Shown here in pieces: positions 49,159 to 61,430 of a stretch of 64,000 bases of DNA. The notes under the pieces were generated by a model that did no database searches, was not told the origin of the DNA, and saw only the letters and a program-made list of their open reading frames with translations. This DNA comes from Amaranthus tricolor (taxonomy: Eukaryota > Streptophyta > Magnoliopsida > Caryophyllales > Amaranthaceae), in contig NC_080051.1 of assembly GCF_026212465.1 (NCBI RefSeq), forward strand, positions 17,809,959 to 17,873,958, written 5' to 3'. Position numbers and translations under genes: made by a program. Positions within the stretch are counted from its first letter, which is position 1, and every line of letters starts with the position of its first letter.

Positions 49159-49463
49159 GAAAAAATTACTGTGAATAATACAACTTTCTATTAATTTTTC
49201 TATAATAATACCAACTATAGATTAACCATGAGTAATACCAATTTAGTGGGGTATTTTCCTAGAATAATACCAACTTTAGTTTATTTACTAATATACCAAT
49301 TTTTTGTCTTATAATCACCTATAGTCTGATTTTTAACATGTTACGAATTTTCTAGGAAAACACTCCTTTATGTTGGTATTATTCATAATAAATCAATAAT
49401 TGGTATTATTGTAAAAAAATTAACAAAAAATTGTATAATTCACGCACGGTAATTTTTTCTTGT
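49159..49463. mobile_element. foldback MITE with arms of about 110-130 bp
   Basis: The left end GAAAAAATTACTGTGAATAA and the reversed right end GAAAAAATTACCGTGCGTGA pair. Similarity continues through ATAATACCAAC and GTGTTTTCCTAGAA-type words on both arms. The termini resemble those of the foldback at 16494-17446. No clean target duplication was seen. Confidence 0.5.
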
Positions 49464-49466
49464 TTT

Positions 49467-49550
49467 AGATAAATTTATAATTCTCTTTTTTTTTTGGAGA
49501 TAAATTTATAATTCTCTTTTTTTTGTGAGATAAATTTATAATTCTCTTTT
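49467..49550. repeat. 30-31-bp tandem repeat, about 2.7 copies
   Basis: Units start AGATAAATTTATAATTCTCT at 49467, 49498 and 49528, with varying T-runs. Confidence 0.85.
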
Positions 49551-50047
49551 AAAAGACAAAAATTAATAAACATATCTTAATACTTTATTTTTGAGCTTTC
49601 CAAACTTAAACCCATCAATCTGTCATCTTTAATTCGTCATCCTAAAGAAATCCCATTTTGCTGTGATTAACTGTATCAACATTCAAACTTCTGGTAAGCA
49701 AACCGTAATTAAACTCCAATTTTAATTCTTTACAATAATCAATTGTTTTTATTATTAATAATAGTTAATCAATAGTTGTCAATCTTAAGTTAGGCGTAAT
49801 TTCAATGTCGTTATTGTTAGCAGCATAACCATCATAACCATGATTTCGATTGGCAGATTTCCCACCTTTTCTTGATTTTGAAGCTACGATATAAAAATAT
49901 TCACAAAATTAAAGTTTTAATTAATCAAAATTGCGTAAAAATCGCGTTTTCTCGCTCATCTGGCATGTGGGTTTGGCGATGTTTGGTTGGGAAAGTTTCT
50001 CTATTATGGTCTCTGTGGATCATATTATTTATTTTGTTATTTCACAC

Positions 50048-50341
50048 TATAAATACTGCAATCTTTGCATTCCTTCGATTTCAACCAAATTAGGGTTTTT
50101 TTCTTCTTCTTTCAGTCTTTAAGTATAATATCTTTACCCTCCTCTTTCTCTGTTGATCTGTTTGAAAATTTTCCATGTTATTTATTGAAAATGTTGAGCT
50201 AATACTGTTTTTTAATTTAATTTTTTTAGTTCCTTGTGGGTTTTCCTGGGGCCCATTAAACAAATTGTCAGAAATTGATGGGGACTTTTTTATGTACTGT
50301 TGTATGTTAGGTGTAAATTGATTGAGTAGGAGATCTGAAAG
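50048..50341 (+). promoter_or_regulatory. core promoter and 5' leader of UXS
   Basis: TATAAATA at 50048-50055 is a strong TATA box. TTAGGGTTT at 50090-50098 matches the telo-box (reverse AAACCCTAA) found in leaders of highly expressed, growth-linked plant genes, followed by CT-rich leader. The ATG is at 50342. A leader intron is possible but not proven. Confidence 0.55.
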
Positions 50342-53300
50342 ATGGCATCTAATGGAGAGAAGCAATCAGCAACCAAGCAACCTCCTGCCCCTTCTCCTTT
50401 GAGAAATTCTAAATTCTATCAGGTAATTTATTCAAATTTTGAACCTTTTTGCTTTGTAGTTTGTGTAAAATCATGTGATGGGTTTGCTTTAGATCAAAAA
50501 CTAGAAGTGGGTGTCTTTGATTTGGAATAAAAGAGTGGATCTTTTAGTGGGTTGATCTTCAATTTGTCTGATTTACTGTGGTTGTGTGCAATAATGTAAA
50601 CCGCTAGCAGATATGTTATCTATTGATTGTATTGTGCTATGTTGATTGTGTCCATTAGGAGAGGGAAGATGTGAAATGTAGCTGAAATGGCTTTCGTTCA
50701 CATCAAAAAGGATCAAACATTAATTTTTGTTGTTGGAAGTCCATGGTGGTAGTGCTTTTGCTTCGTCAATGTATGCTATGATAAGCCTACTCCCATTGTG
50801 CAATGCTGATAATGAAGCAATGTTGTTTACTTTGTAAAATTTCAATTTGTTAATGAATGGAGCATTGATGGTTGTCAATATGCTTTCCCTCAAGACAGGG
50901 TTTTTTTTGTATGTTGGGTTGTTGACTAACTGACTCTCATGTCTATTGGTGGCAGTCAAACATGAGAATTTTGGTTACAGGAGGAGCAGGTTTTATTGGC
51001 TCCCACTTGGTTGATAGATTGATGGAAAATGAAAAGAATGAGGTGAGCATGTATCTTTGATCTTTTATCTTATATCATAATGATCATTCAAGGGAAAAAA
51101 AATTGTAGTTTTCTTCCTAACAATTTATTGCGTAATGCACGATCCCCTTTTCCACTTATTTCTTTGAAGGGAGAGTGATAGGTAGAGAGGAAAGAACTCC
51201 ATGTTGTCTCACTTGTTTGAATTAATTTGATTTACAATGTCCTGACAGGTGATTGTTGTTGATAACTACTTTACTGGTTCAAAGGACAACCTTAAGAAAT
51301 GGATTGGACACCCGAGATTTGAGCTTATCCGTCATGGTATTAATTAATGCGCAAATTTCTCGTTGCCACTTATGTAATTGTGTTATATTTATAGCTTTAA
51401 CATGTCCTTAAAGTTCAAGAACCTTGTTTAGCTGCTGTGAACTTCAAATGAACTAACTCAAGACATTGTTGTCCATATACTTGTGGAGCGAAATTAGTTA
51501 TGTGAGGTACTTCAGCATATTTTGTATGGTGAAACAACTTGATGGGAATCTTTTTTATGTGCTGCATAATGGAAATTTAACAAAGAAGCTGCACTTCTTT
51601 TCTTTTTTTTTGTACCTTCAGTTGTTAATCCTCCAAAACATGGTATTTAACTGCAATTTGTATTTAGAATTTACAGTTAACACAACACTACTATTCTTAC
51701 GGACTTATGGTACTGGTATCGTATTTTTAAACATGGTATCTTATTTTTACCGATACAACAACAATGCCAAAGCCTTAATGCCAACTTATTTTGTTAAAAA
51801 AATTAGAAATCCCACTTTTGCCCAATTAAGTTAATGTATGGGTCTTGTGCATGTTTTAAAGGAAGAGACATGATGTAGTAATATTTTGCTCTTTAGAAAT
51901 CTGAAGAGTTATATATGCTTTGCAGATGTCACAGAACCATTATTGGTGGAGGTTGATCAGATATATCACCTTGCCTGCCCTGCATCACCTATTTTTTACA
52001 AACACAACCCTGTAAAGGTGAGTTATAAATGTAGCTTTGATCTATTCTTTTCATTTGTCGTTGTGCAGCTTGAACAGCTTAATTGGGCAATTATATATCT
52101 CGTTCGACCATGTAGTATCTGTTTAGAAGTAAATGTTCATACCATACCATTTCGTGACTTGTGACTCTAGAATAAAGTTTGGGCATTACATACTGGGATT
52201 TATAGTATCGCCAATTAAATGGTAACTGTTAAGTGGTTCTCAAAATTCTACCTCCCACATTTATGAGTTGTGGCATAAAGCAGACTTAGTTGTAACAATC
52301 TTAAGGTCGCAATATCCGCAGTTCCACACTCCACAGCATCCAAAAAGCCCACAATTAGCACTCCCCCATGCTTCGATAAGTTGTAGCTGGAGTGGTGGAC
52401 TTACCTTATTTATGAACCAGTTGCCATTTCATTTAAAAAAAATTGTAAGAAGCTCAAAGCATTATACCATGTGGACTCAGAGATCAGATTGCTTTCACCA
52501 GCTACTCGCTCAACTGCTAAATAAGTAGTGAGGAAAGTTTACTAAGACATACATATGACATACTTAGCCTATTGTTAGTATGTAACATGGAAATCTGAAG
52601 ATTCCTCAATACTATTTAAAGAAATGTCGATCTTGATAATTGGTTATTCTTTACTTTGACCATTATATCTAATACTGTGCTTCAATATTTGGTAGACAAT
52701 CAAGACGAATGTGATGGGTACACTAAACATGCTAGGGCTTGCCAAGCGTGTTGGAGCCAGGTTTGTGGTTTTCACTGTGTTTTTTTCTCTATCTATGGCT
52801 GACCATAGGTCATGTTAAGTAGTATCATCCAAGTAGTTTGGTATTAACCTTTTGCTTCCGTGCTTTCCATAGGATTCTGCTTACTTCTACATCAGAGGTG
52901 TATGGTGATCCACTTGTGCATCCTCAACCCGAAACTTACTGGGGAAATGTTAATCCAATCGGTAACTACGCTTAACTTTATAATGTGCCGTTGGTTTTCA
53001 TTTTGTTGTACAATACGCTCTCTTTCAGCACTAAATCCTTTTTTTTATTACTGGGTAACAGGAGTTCGTAGCTGTTATGATGAAGGAAAACGTGTTGCAG
53101 AAACCTTGATGTTTGATTATCATAGGCAGCATGGAATCGGTATGCCTGTTACCTTTTTGGGTTGACAATTTTTAGAAAGATCTGGATTGTAAGATGTTTT
53201 CCTTCTTTTTTCTGGAACAGAAATTCGTGTAGCTCGTATCTTTAACACTTATGGGCCTCGTATGAATATCGATGATGGTCGTGTTGTTAGTAACTTCATT

Positions 53301-54862
53301 GCTCAAGCACTTAGGTAAGCTCATAACTGGAATTCAGTATTTCTGACATTTTTACAGAATTTTTGAAACTCTTTTTCTTGAGCTACTAGGGAAATTTATA
53401 CTTCAATAGGTTTGATTGGGAACCTCTTTAACTTGTTTTTGGTACAACTCTTGCAACTAAATGATTTAACGGGGCCAAAATGTTGATGCTGATTATACCA
53501 TTTTGTGTTGCGTTGTGCAGAGATGAACCATTGACAGTTCAGGCACCTGGAACTCAGACTAGGAGTTTCTGTTATGTTTCTGACATGGTGCGCTGTTTGT
53601 TTTTGTTATTATAAAACTAAACTTTCATGGTTTTTGTTTAAGAGTGATGGGTAACTTTAATCTGAATTGTGGTTATATTTCAGGTTGATGGTCTGATTAG
53701 ACTCATGGAAGGAGAACACACTGGGCCTATCAACATTGGAAACCCTGGTATGGTCATACTCATGGATATATTATTGTATTGTTCTCTTGTTGGCTTTTTA
53801 AAAAGGAACCATTGCTGATGCTTTGCTGGTCTTTAGGTGAATTCACCATGCTTGAACTTGCTGAGACTGTGCAAGAGGTAAGTTACTAATATTACTTTAC
53901 CTGAACCTGACGCACATGAGTGTATACTGCTTAAGCATTTTAGCCTTCCATATTATTAATATTAGCTTACCTCATTGATTATATAAGTGTCAAGTGTCAA
54001 CCTTACAAGATCAACAATAGACCCAAAATTGGATTCATAACTATTCTTACTGATTAATCATTTAAGCTTCAAACTTACAAATGAACAATAAATTGATAAA
54101 TAGGCTCGAAATGGATTAGTTTATGCAGGTTGCAACTCTCCGCTTTACTTTCATTTTCTGTTTTGGTTTCCCCTTTGTAAAACACTCTCCCGCCTAGGCA
54201 GAGTTTGGGGAGTCAGATGTTACCCTTTTTAGTGGTTGTTTCTGATTATCTTTGGTTTTGGATTATAGTTGGACTACATTGAATTGACCCATTAAATCAT
54301 GTGTAGAACCTCTCTGCTATCACTAAATTGAACAAGTTCATTATCGAATTATTTAGTTGCAAAAAGTATGTGTTCTGTAGTTTGTGTGAGTGTGTTTAAA
54401 ATCCACAAGCTTCTGCGTGCCGGTATTGTTAGTGCTCATCATCATAGACCTCCAGTACTGTTGACAGGAAAACTTTTCTGACTTGTTGCAATTTTCTGTA
54501 TCCCCAAGTAGATTAAATTTGCTGCATCGAAGTCTTGTTGAGAATTGAGATAACCCAATTACTTTGTTGTTCATAGACTCGTAGTTCATATAAGGAATGA
54601 GGATAAGTCAGAAAGATTGTACTTCTGAATCATACTCGTATTGTTGGATGAAACTTTTACACCCTTTGTTGTTGTGCAGTTGATCAATCCAAAGGTGAAG
54701 ATTATATCAGTGGAGAACACACCCGATGACCCAAGACAGAGGAAACCGGATATCTCAAAAGCCAAGGAACTCCTGGGTTGGGAACCCAAGGTGAAGTTGA
54801 GAGAAGGACTCCCTCTCATGGAAGAAGACTTCCGCCTCAGGCTCGGAGTTCCTAAGAACTAA
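50342..54862 (+). CDS. UXS: UDP-glucuronic acid decarboxylase (UDP-xylose synthase), cytosolic type, 342 aa
   Basis: Twelve coding exons with GT-AG introns join without a frame error: 50342-50422, 50956-51042, 51249-51336, 51926-52017, 52696-52760, 52873-52961, 53062-53139, 53221-53314, 53521-53587, 53684-53747, 53837-53877 and 54680-54862. The 1029 nt encode 342 residues, the length of the soluble plant isoforms (UXS3/5/6 group). The N-terminus ([17 protein letters not shown]) has no membrane anchor, unlike the Golgi isoforms. It shows the NAD-binding GGAGFIG (36-42) of an extended SDR, the STSEVYG segment (Ser145, Glu146), catalytic YDEGK (Tyr173, Lys177) and a C-terminal [14 protein letters not shown] region. 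The enzyme oxidises, decarboxylates and reduces UDP-GlcA to UDP-xylose, the donor for xylan and xyloglucan. It converges with the H4 gene. Confidence 0.95.
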
Positions 54863-55784
54863 AACTCAATGTCCCATATCCATATAAGAGGGTTGAAAGA
54901 GAGCTGAGTCTGAATCTTGTGGATTGAATTGCTTCATCTTACGATTTTGTTTACCCACTCCCAGTCAAATAATTTTGAGGGAATGACTATGGAGCATTGT
55001 TTTTGTTTGCCTTGTTTGTTCTACTTATTATACTTATAAAATCAATACATCAACTTTCATTCTTCTTTTTCATTTCTTAATGCTTGTCCCTTACCTTTAT
55101 TATGGGTCTCAACCCTGATAAAAGAAGGAAAAAAACCACCCTGATCTGGCATTGTGATTGTTGAACTACATTCTATTAGTAATTGCTACGACTCTTGATG
55201 CAGCAGTTGCTTTTGAAAGAAGTAACGATTAAATAACCAACTGCTTCAACGTATATTATGTTCATCTCAATTGAAAATAAGTTCAAGCAACAATCCCAAC
55301 AACTTAATGTCAATTTACTCAACAAAATCTACAAATCAAGATAAGTGCAGTCCAATAAAACTTGAGTACATAACAAGTGAATACAATTAAGATTTACAAA
55401 TCAATCACAACTTCAGTCTCAACCCAGAATTTAGTCCACATTCATTCAAGTGAGCAATCATCAATTGGAAACACTATTCAGAAATTGTATTTACATAAAT
55501 ATAAGCCTAGAATTCATTTTAACTTTCAGCTCAAAATTGGAAGACAAAATGAATTCATCAAGAAATTGATAAAGAAGACGATCAAAATGATGAAACAATA
55601 TAGATTAATTGAAATCCATAAGCATCAATTACATTGAAACACCACCATTATAACCTAACTCAACATAACAAAATATGCTAAAATCGACTAAATCTCATTC
55701 TGCACATCATAGTTTCCACCTTCTAATTTCACAAAATCAAACTTATAACTAGCCATCCAGAAACCCTAAATCCCCAATTTAAAT
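54863..55784. other. convergent 3' flanks of UXS and histone H4
   Basis: UXS 3' untranslated sequence probably runs to about 55060. The remainder, toward 55784, holds the downstream side of H4. The open frame at 55377-55637 shows no recognisable domain. Confidence 0.4.
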
Positions 55785-56108
<324 letters not shown>

Positions 56109-56193
56109 TTACAGAGATAATAAATGAAAATGTAGAGAAAGAAAGACGAGAGTCGAGAAGATGAGATGTGATGTGAAACAGGGGGGAAAGGAG

Positions 56194-56203
56194 TATTTAT
56201 ATA
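56194..56203 (-). promoter_or_regulatory. TATA box of histone H4
   Basis: On the minus strand the sequence reads TATATAAATA, about 98 bp upstream of the H4 ATG, placing transcription start near 56165. Confidence 0.75.
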
Positions 56204-56353
56204 GGTGCGGGTTTTGGGGTGTTGAAGAAGTATGGTGCGGAGATTTTATTTTTAATCGGACGGTTGTAAAGGTCAATCTGTGTGTTAAGAAAACTATAAA
56301 TTTGGACTGTTGATTGAATTTAATCAACGGTGTTTTATTAGCGGATTATGTTG

Positions 56354-56361
56354 TGCGGATC
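56354..56361 (+). promoter_or_regulatory. histone octamer-like element
   Basis: TGCGGATC differs by one base from the plant histone octamer CGCGGATC, about 260 bp upstream of the H4 start and in a position typical for it. A further GCGGAT occurs at 56341. CCGTCC on the minus strand (near 56260) is one base off the CCGTCG hexamer. Confidence 0.4.
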
Positions 56362-56519
56362 GAGAATTCAAGGTTTGTGTTTTTTAAAACTTTTGATTTT
56401 GATTTGATAGGTCAGGGTGGAGGAAAGCACAGCGGAAGAGCATTACTTTTTTACGATCGTTATCCTTTTTATTTTATCGCCACCTCTATTTTAATGAATT
56501 AACGATATTGTTCCTGAAC

Positions 56520-57610
<1,091 letters not shown>

Positions 57611-57617
57611 ATTTAAC

Positions 57618-57685
57618 GGTGAGTCGCGCACGACTCGACCGTGGCTAAGTCGCACAAAACCCGCGGCCGAGTCGCAATTCGGTTT
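57618..57685. repeat. GC-rich block, copy 2 (direct repeat of copy 1)
   Basis: GGTGAGTCGCGCACGACTCG followed by ACCGTGGCTAAGTCGCAC matches copy 1 at 38 of 42 positions by hand count. It then diverges into CCGCGGCCGAGTCGC. Confidence 0.7.
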
Positions 57686-57719
57686 CATGCCAATTCGGAG
57701 TGGAAGAACCAATTCGGTT

Positions 57720-58190
57720 TCATGCCAAGAAGGTCAACTACTAAAACTATTCATGTTTTGAGGAAGTTGATGGAAAAATATAAGGAGTGGAAGAACACTA
57801 TTAAAGTTTCCAAGTAGGTTAAAAGGTAAATTTTACCGAGTGACAATCAAGCTTGCTTTGTTTTATGGGACAAAATGTTGTCCCGTAAAGAAGATTTAAA
57901 CATAAGATGGAAGTTACAGAAATTCATATGCTGAGGTGGATGCGCGGTCACACATTGATGGATCAAATTAGGAACCAAGAGTTTAGAGAGAAGTTAAGGG
58001 TTGCCCCTATTTCTGCAAAGTTGCGCGAAAATAGATTTGAGATGGTTTGGACATGTGTAGAGAAAGACTTTTGACGCCCCTGTGAGGAGGATAGAAGGCA
58101 TCATAGCAGAAGGTAAGAAAAGGCGAGGAAGACTTAGGAGAACTTGGTAGGAGCAAATAAAAATCGACTTACATGAGTTATTATAACAGA
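57720..58190 (+). mobile_element. LINE (RTE-type) 3' fragment
   Basis: Broken plus-strand frames give EIHMLRWMRGHTLMDQIRNQ, EFREKLRVAPISAKLRENRF, WFGHV-like (shifted), RRGRLRRTW-stop-EQIKIDLHEL. These match the C-terminal region of plant RTE LINE proteins (EMRMLRWMCGHTRxDxIRNE...GVAPIxxKLRExRLRWFGHV). Frameshifted and dead. Confidence 0.7.
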
Positions 58191-59224
58191 AGCGGCAATC
58201 TCGATACATAATTAACATTTAATAATAATGTTTAATATAAAAATATCGCGGAAGTCTCAAAATGTCGAACTGTTAAAAAACTTGAAATCATAAAAACTGA
58301 AACTATTTAAAATAAAAGTAAAATATTACATCTGATAAGAAATATTACACCTTAAACTAAATCCTGCAATGTTGCCATCACGATATGGATGACAACCGAT
58401 TGAATCGGCCAGCGCTTAACGCCGAGCATAACTTCTTATCCAACTCAAAATACGGAAATTATACACTACAATTAAAAAATAATAATAAGTACGAACTTAT
58501 AATTAATTGACACCACTGTATACTTTTACTATATTATTTTACTGTTTCATATTTTTAAGTCATTAAAATACCATTTTCAATTCTTACAGAAGTATGTTAC
58601 TGCTACTTATACAATTCGGTAATCTTAACACTTAAATAAGCTCATTTAGTTAATACTCATAACCCTACCATGCATCATAGGATCACTAATTAAGTTCATC
58701 ACTGATCGACAAGCACAACAATATGACACCTGTTATATGTAAGGGTCTGGTTAGGTGAGGACCGTAGTCCTAAACTGTAACTGTGGCGGGACTCGTCACT
58801 CCTCTAATACAACTTAAGCTCGAGCTCTACATAATAGGTAGCTAAACCCCCTGTCTTACACCGCATTTTACGTGCTGGCCAACACGGGCACCGAGATTTT
58901 ACATGTCGGTGCATGGTTCGACATTACCTTACTATTAGGGTCATTCAATCAATATTCATTCACACAAGTACATTACATTTTTATTACTACAAGTTGATTT
59001 TGACTTTGAATTTGACCAACCTATGTGGTAACTTCCTTTATTTAATATAATTCTTAATCATAACGTTCAATTTACTTATACGTTCATCACTTAATTTTTA
59101 CACATTAAATTTTATTTATAACTTTATATTAATAGCTCACCAAAATTCACATTAATAACTTAATATTCTACAATAGTCTGCAAATTAGTATTTTCCACAA
59201 GTAGCTACTAAAATCTATTTCTTT
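58191..59224. other. unclassified repetitive-looking sequence
   Basis: A less A/T-rich patch at 58740-58930 (GGACCGTAGTCCTAAACTGT, CGGGACTCGTCACTCCTCTA, GTGCTGGCCAACACGGGCAC) looks like noncoding retrotransposon sequence, but I cannot name a family. No coding frame. Confidence 0.3.
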
Positions 59225-59620
59225 GAAATAAGTTTCCAAAATCAACACTTCCAAATTTAAAACAAATAAAACTTTATTCTATTTACAAAATCAAATATTC
59301 TAATTATAATTCAAGTCAAAACTGCATTCTTTGAATAAGTTTCTAAAATTGAACAAGTTTACCAAAATCAATATTTCAAGTTTAGAAAAACAAGTGAAAC
59401 TTGTAAGTTCACGAAAATCAATATTCTAAATAAAAAACAAATAAAACTTATAATTTTACAAAAATCAACATTTCTAATCATAAATCAAGTAATACTTTAT
59501 AAATTCACTAGAAATCAATACTTCTAGTTATAAAACTAGTAGAAACTTGTACTTTTACAAAAATCAATATTTCTTGTTATAAAACAAGGAAAACTTGTAT
59601 CTTTTAATCAAAATTTCACA
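59225..59620. repeat. degenerate tandem repeat, period about 49 bp, roughly seven units
   Basis: Units centre on AAAATCAATATTTCT, then ATAAAACAAG, then AAACTTGTA and TTTTACA. Successive starts near 59411, 59458, 59508 and 59557 give 47-50-bp spacing. Earlier units are more diverged. Confidence 0.6.
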
Positions 59621-60130
59621 AATAATTTAAAAAGACAAATTCATTAAAAACACTTTTACATCTTTTTACATAAGTTTTGGTCAGATTGTCAACTAAAAAA
59701 AATATTTTTTACAAACTAGTGATTTAATATCACAAAAGGGAAATTCCATTAACATTACATAGAAGCTTCCATAATACTAAGACCAACAATCTATTATAAT
59801 TACATAGAAACAAACATAGAAGCTGCCATTAACCTAAACTGAAAGATTTGTTTTTTAGGGTTACAAATTTGATTTGGGGAGGAAGAGATTTGGGAAGGAA
59901 TTAAGTATGAAATTATGGAGGAAATTAATGGAAAGTAGTTGAGTATTGAATTAAAGGGAAAGACTGAATTCAAGAGTAAAGTAAAAAAAAAAAAAAGAAA
60001 AAAGAAACTAAATTTGAACAAATGAGTGATAGTAGAGATTATTTTTGGCAAATGAGTGATAGTTGAGATTATTTTGAACAAAATTTCCTAGTATTAATGC
60101 TTTGCAAACATTTTATATTTATTATTTAGA

Positions 60131-60131
<1 letters not shown>

Positions 60132-60200
<69 letters not shown>
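60132..60200. repeat. (AT)n microsatellite, about 69 bp
   Basis: Pure AT dinucleotides. Confidence 0.95.
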
Positions 60201-60202
<2 letters not shown>

Positions 60203-60309
60203 CTTTATGCGAGACTCTGTAATTTTGAAGAATAATTCCCTATTTATATCTAATTTTGAGCACCTCTTACATATTCATAACCATCTCATCAAAAAAAAAA
60301 ACGATAACA

Positions 60310-61430
60310 CACTACAATTAGGAAAGCCTTTAGTGACAAAAGCTTTTTGTCGCTTATTTTATTACTAAAAGCATTTTGCTACAAAATTAGCGACAAAACC
60401 CTTTGTCGCTAAATAGTTTGCCGCCAACAAAAATTGTCGCTAAATTGATTTTTAGGTTTTTAAAAAAATTGAATATGTTTTATTTAATAGTAGTAATTAT
60501 TACTATTATTATTTAACTCTACTATTATTTAACAATAGTAACAAATATTCAATTTTTTTATAAATAATACTCAGAAACTATATATAAACAACAAAAGTAA
60601 TTAAATTGAAATTCAATGAATACATTAATCTTAAATAAAAAATTAAATATCTATTACAAAATTGTTTACATTAATTTATATAAAACAATAAACGTATAAA
60701 TACAAAAATTAGAAATAATAATGTATATACAATAAGAAAAGTATTATGAAGAAAATTCGGAAAAAATGAACAAAAAAAGCAACTTTTGGCTCTAAAACAC
60801 AACAAATTCACCGATCCTGAAGAAAAAAGAAAATGTAAAAATATATTACATCCAAAAAAACGAAATACAAAATATATTCAAAAAAAATGAAGATAAAAAT
60901 TGCAACATTGTACAACAAAAAAAGAAAAACAACATACAAAGTACAAATTCGACATGCACGAACAATAAACGATAAGAACAAACATTAGCCGGATTATATG
61001 ATGAGAAATAGAGAGAACAAGAAAACTTGTGAAAATATGTGAACAACATGACAAAATTCTACAAGAACAATGAAAAAAATAGTTCAAGTAAGAGAATACA
61101 CGTGAAAAGAGAAGAAGAAAACTAATGGAAAATAGCAGAATCCTGATGAGAAGTAGAGAGGAGGAGAATAAGTTAGTATGATGTTAGATAGAAGTTGAAG
61201 AAGAAGGTAAATGGTTTGAAGAATGAAATGGTAAGTTAAAAGGTTTGAAAAATGAATTTGAAAAGATTTAATGCTGCAGTCCTTAGTGACAAAAATAGTA
61301 ACAATATCTTAGTGACAAAAATTATGAGACAAAACTGTTTTATAGCTAGTTGGTGACAAAGACTTTTGTGGTCATTTTTGTAATTAAATATCTTTTCTCA
61401 AAATATAATTTTGTCTCTAAATTGAATTTT
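60310..61430. mobile_element. CACTA-like element, one terminus with subterminal repeats
   Basis: CACTACAATTAGG at 60310 resembles the CACTACAA end of plant En/Spm elements. It is followed by hairpin-forming subterminal words (AGTGACAAAAGC/TTTTTGTCGCT, TTAGCGACAAAACCC/TTTGTCGCTAA). More TTAGTGACAAAA copies occur at about 61285-61365. The opposite terminus was not found and no transposase is present. Confidence 0.45.

Noticed and set aside
51466..53165. Separate small genes inside UXS
   Set aside because: These frames extend UXS exons into introns or lie wholly in introns. The spliced reading explains the coding signal.
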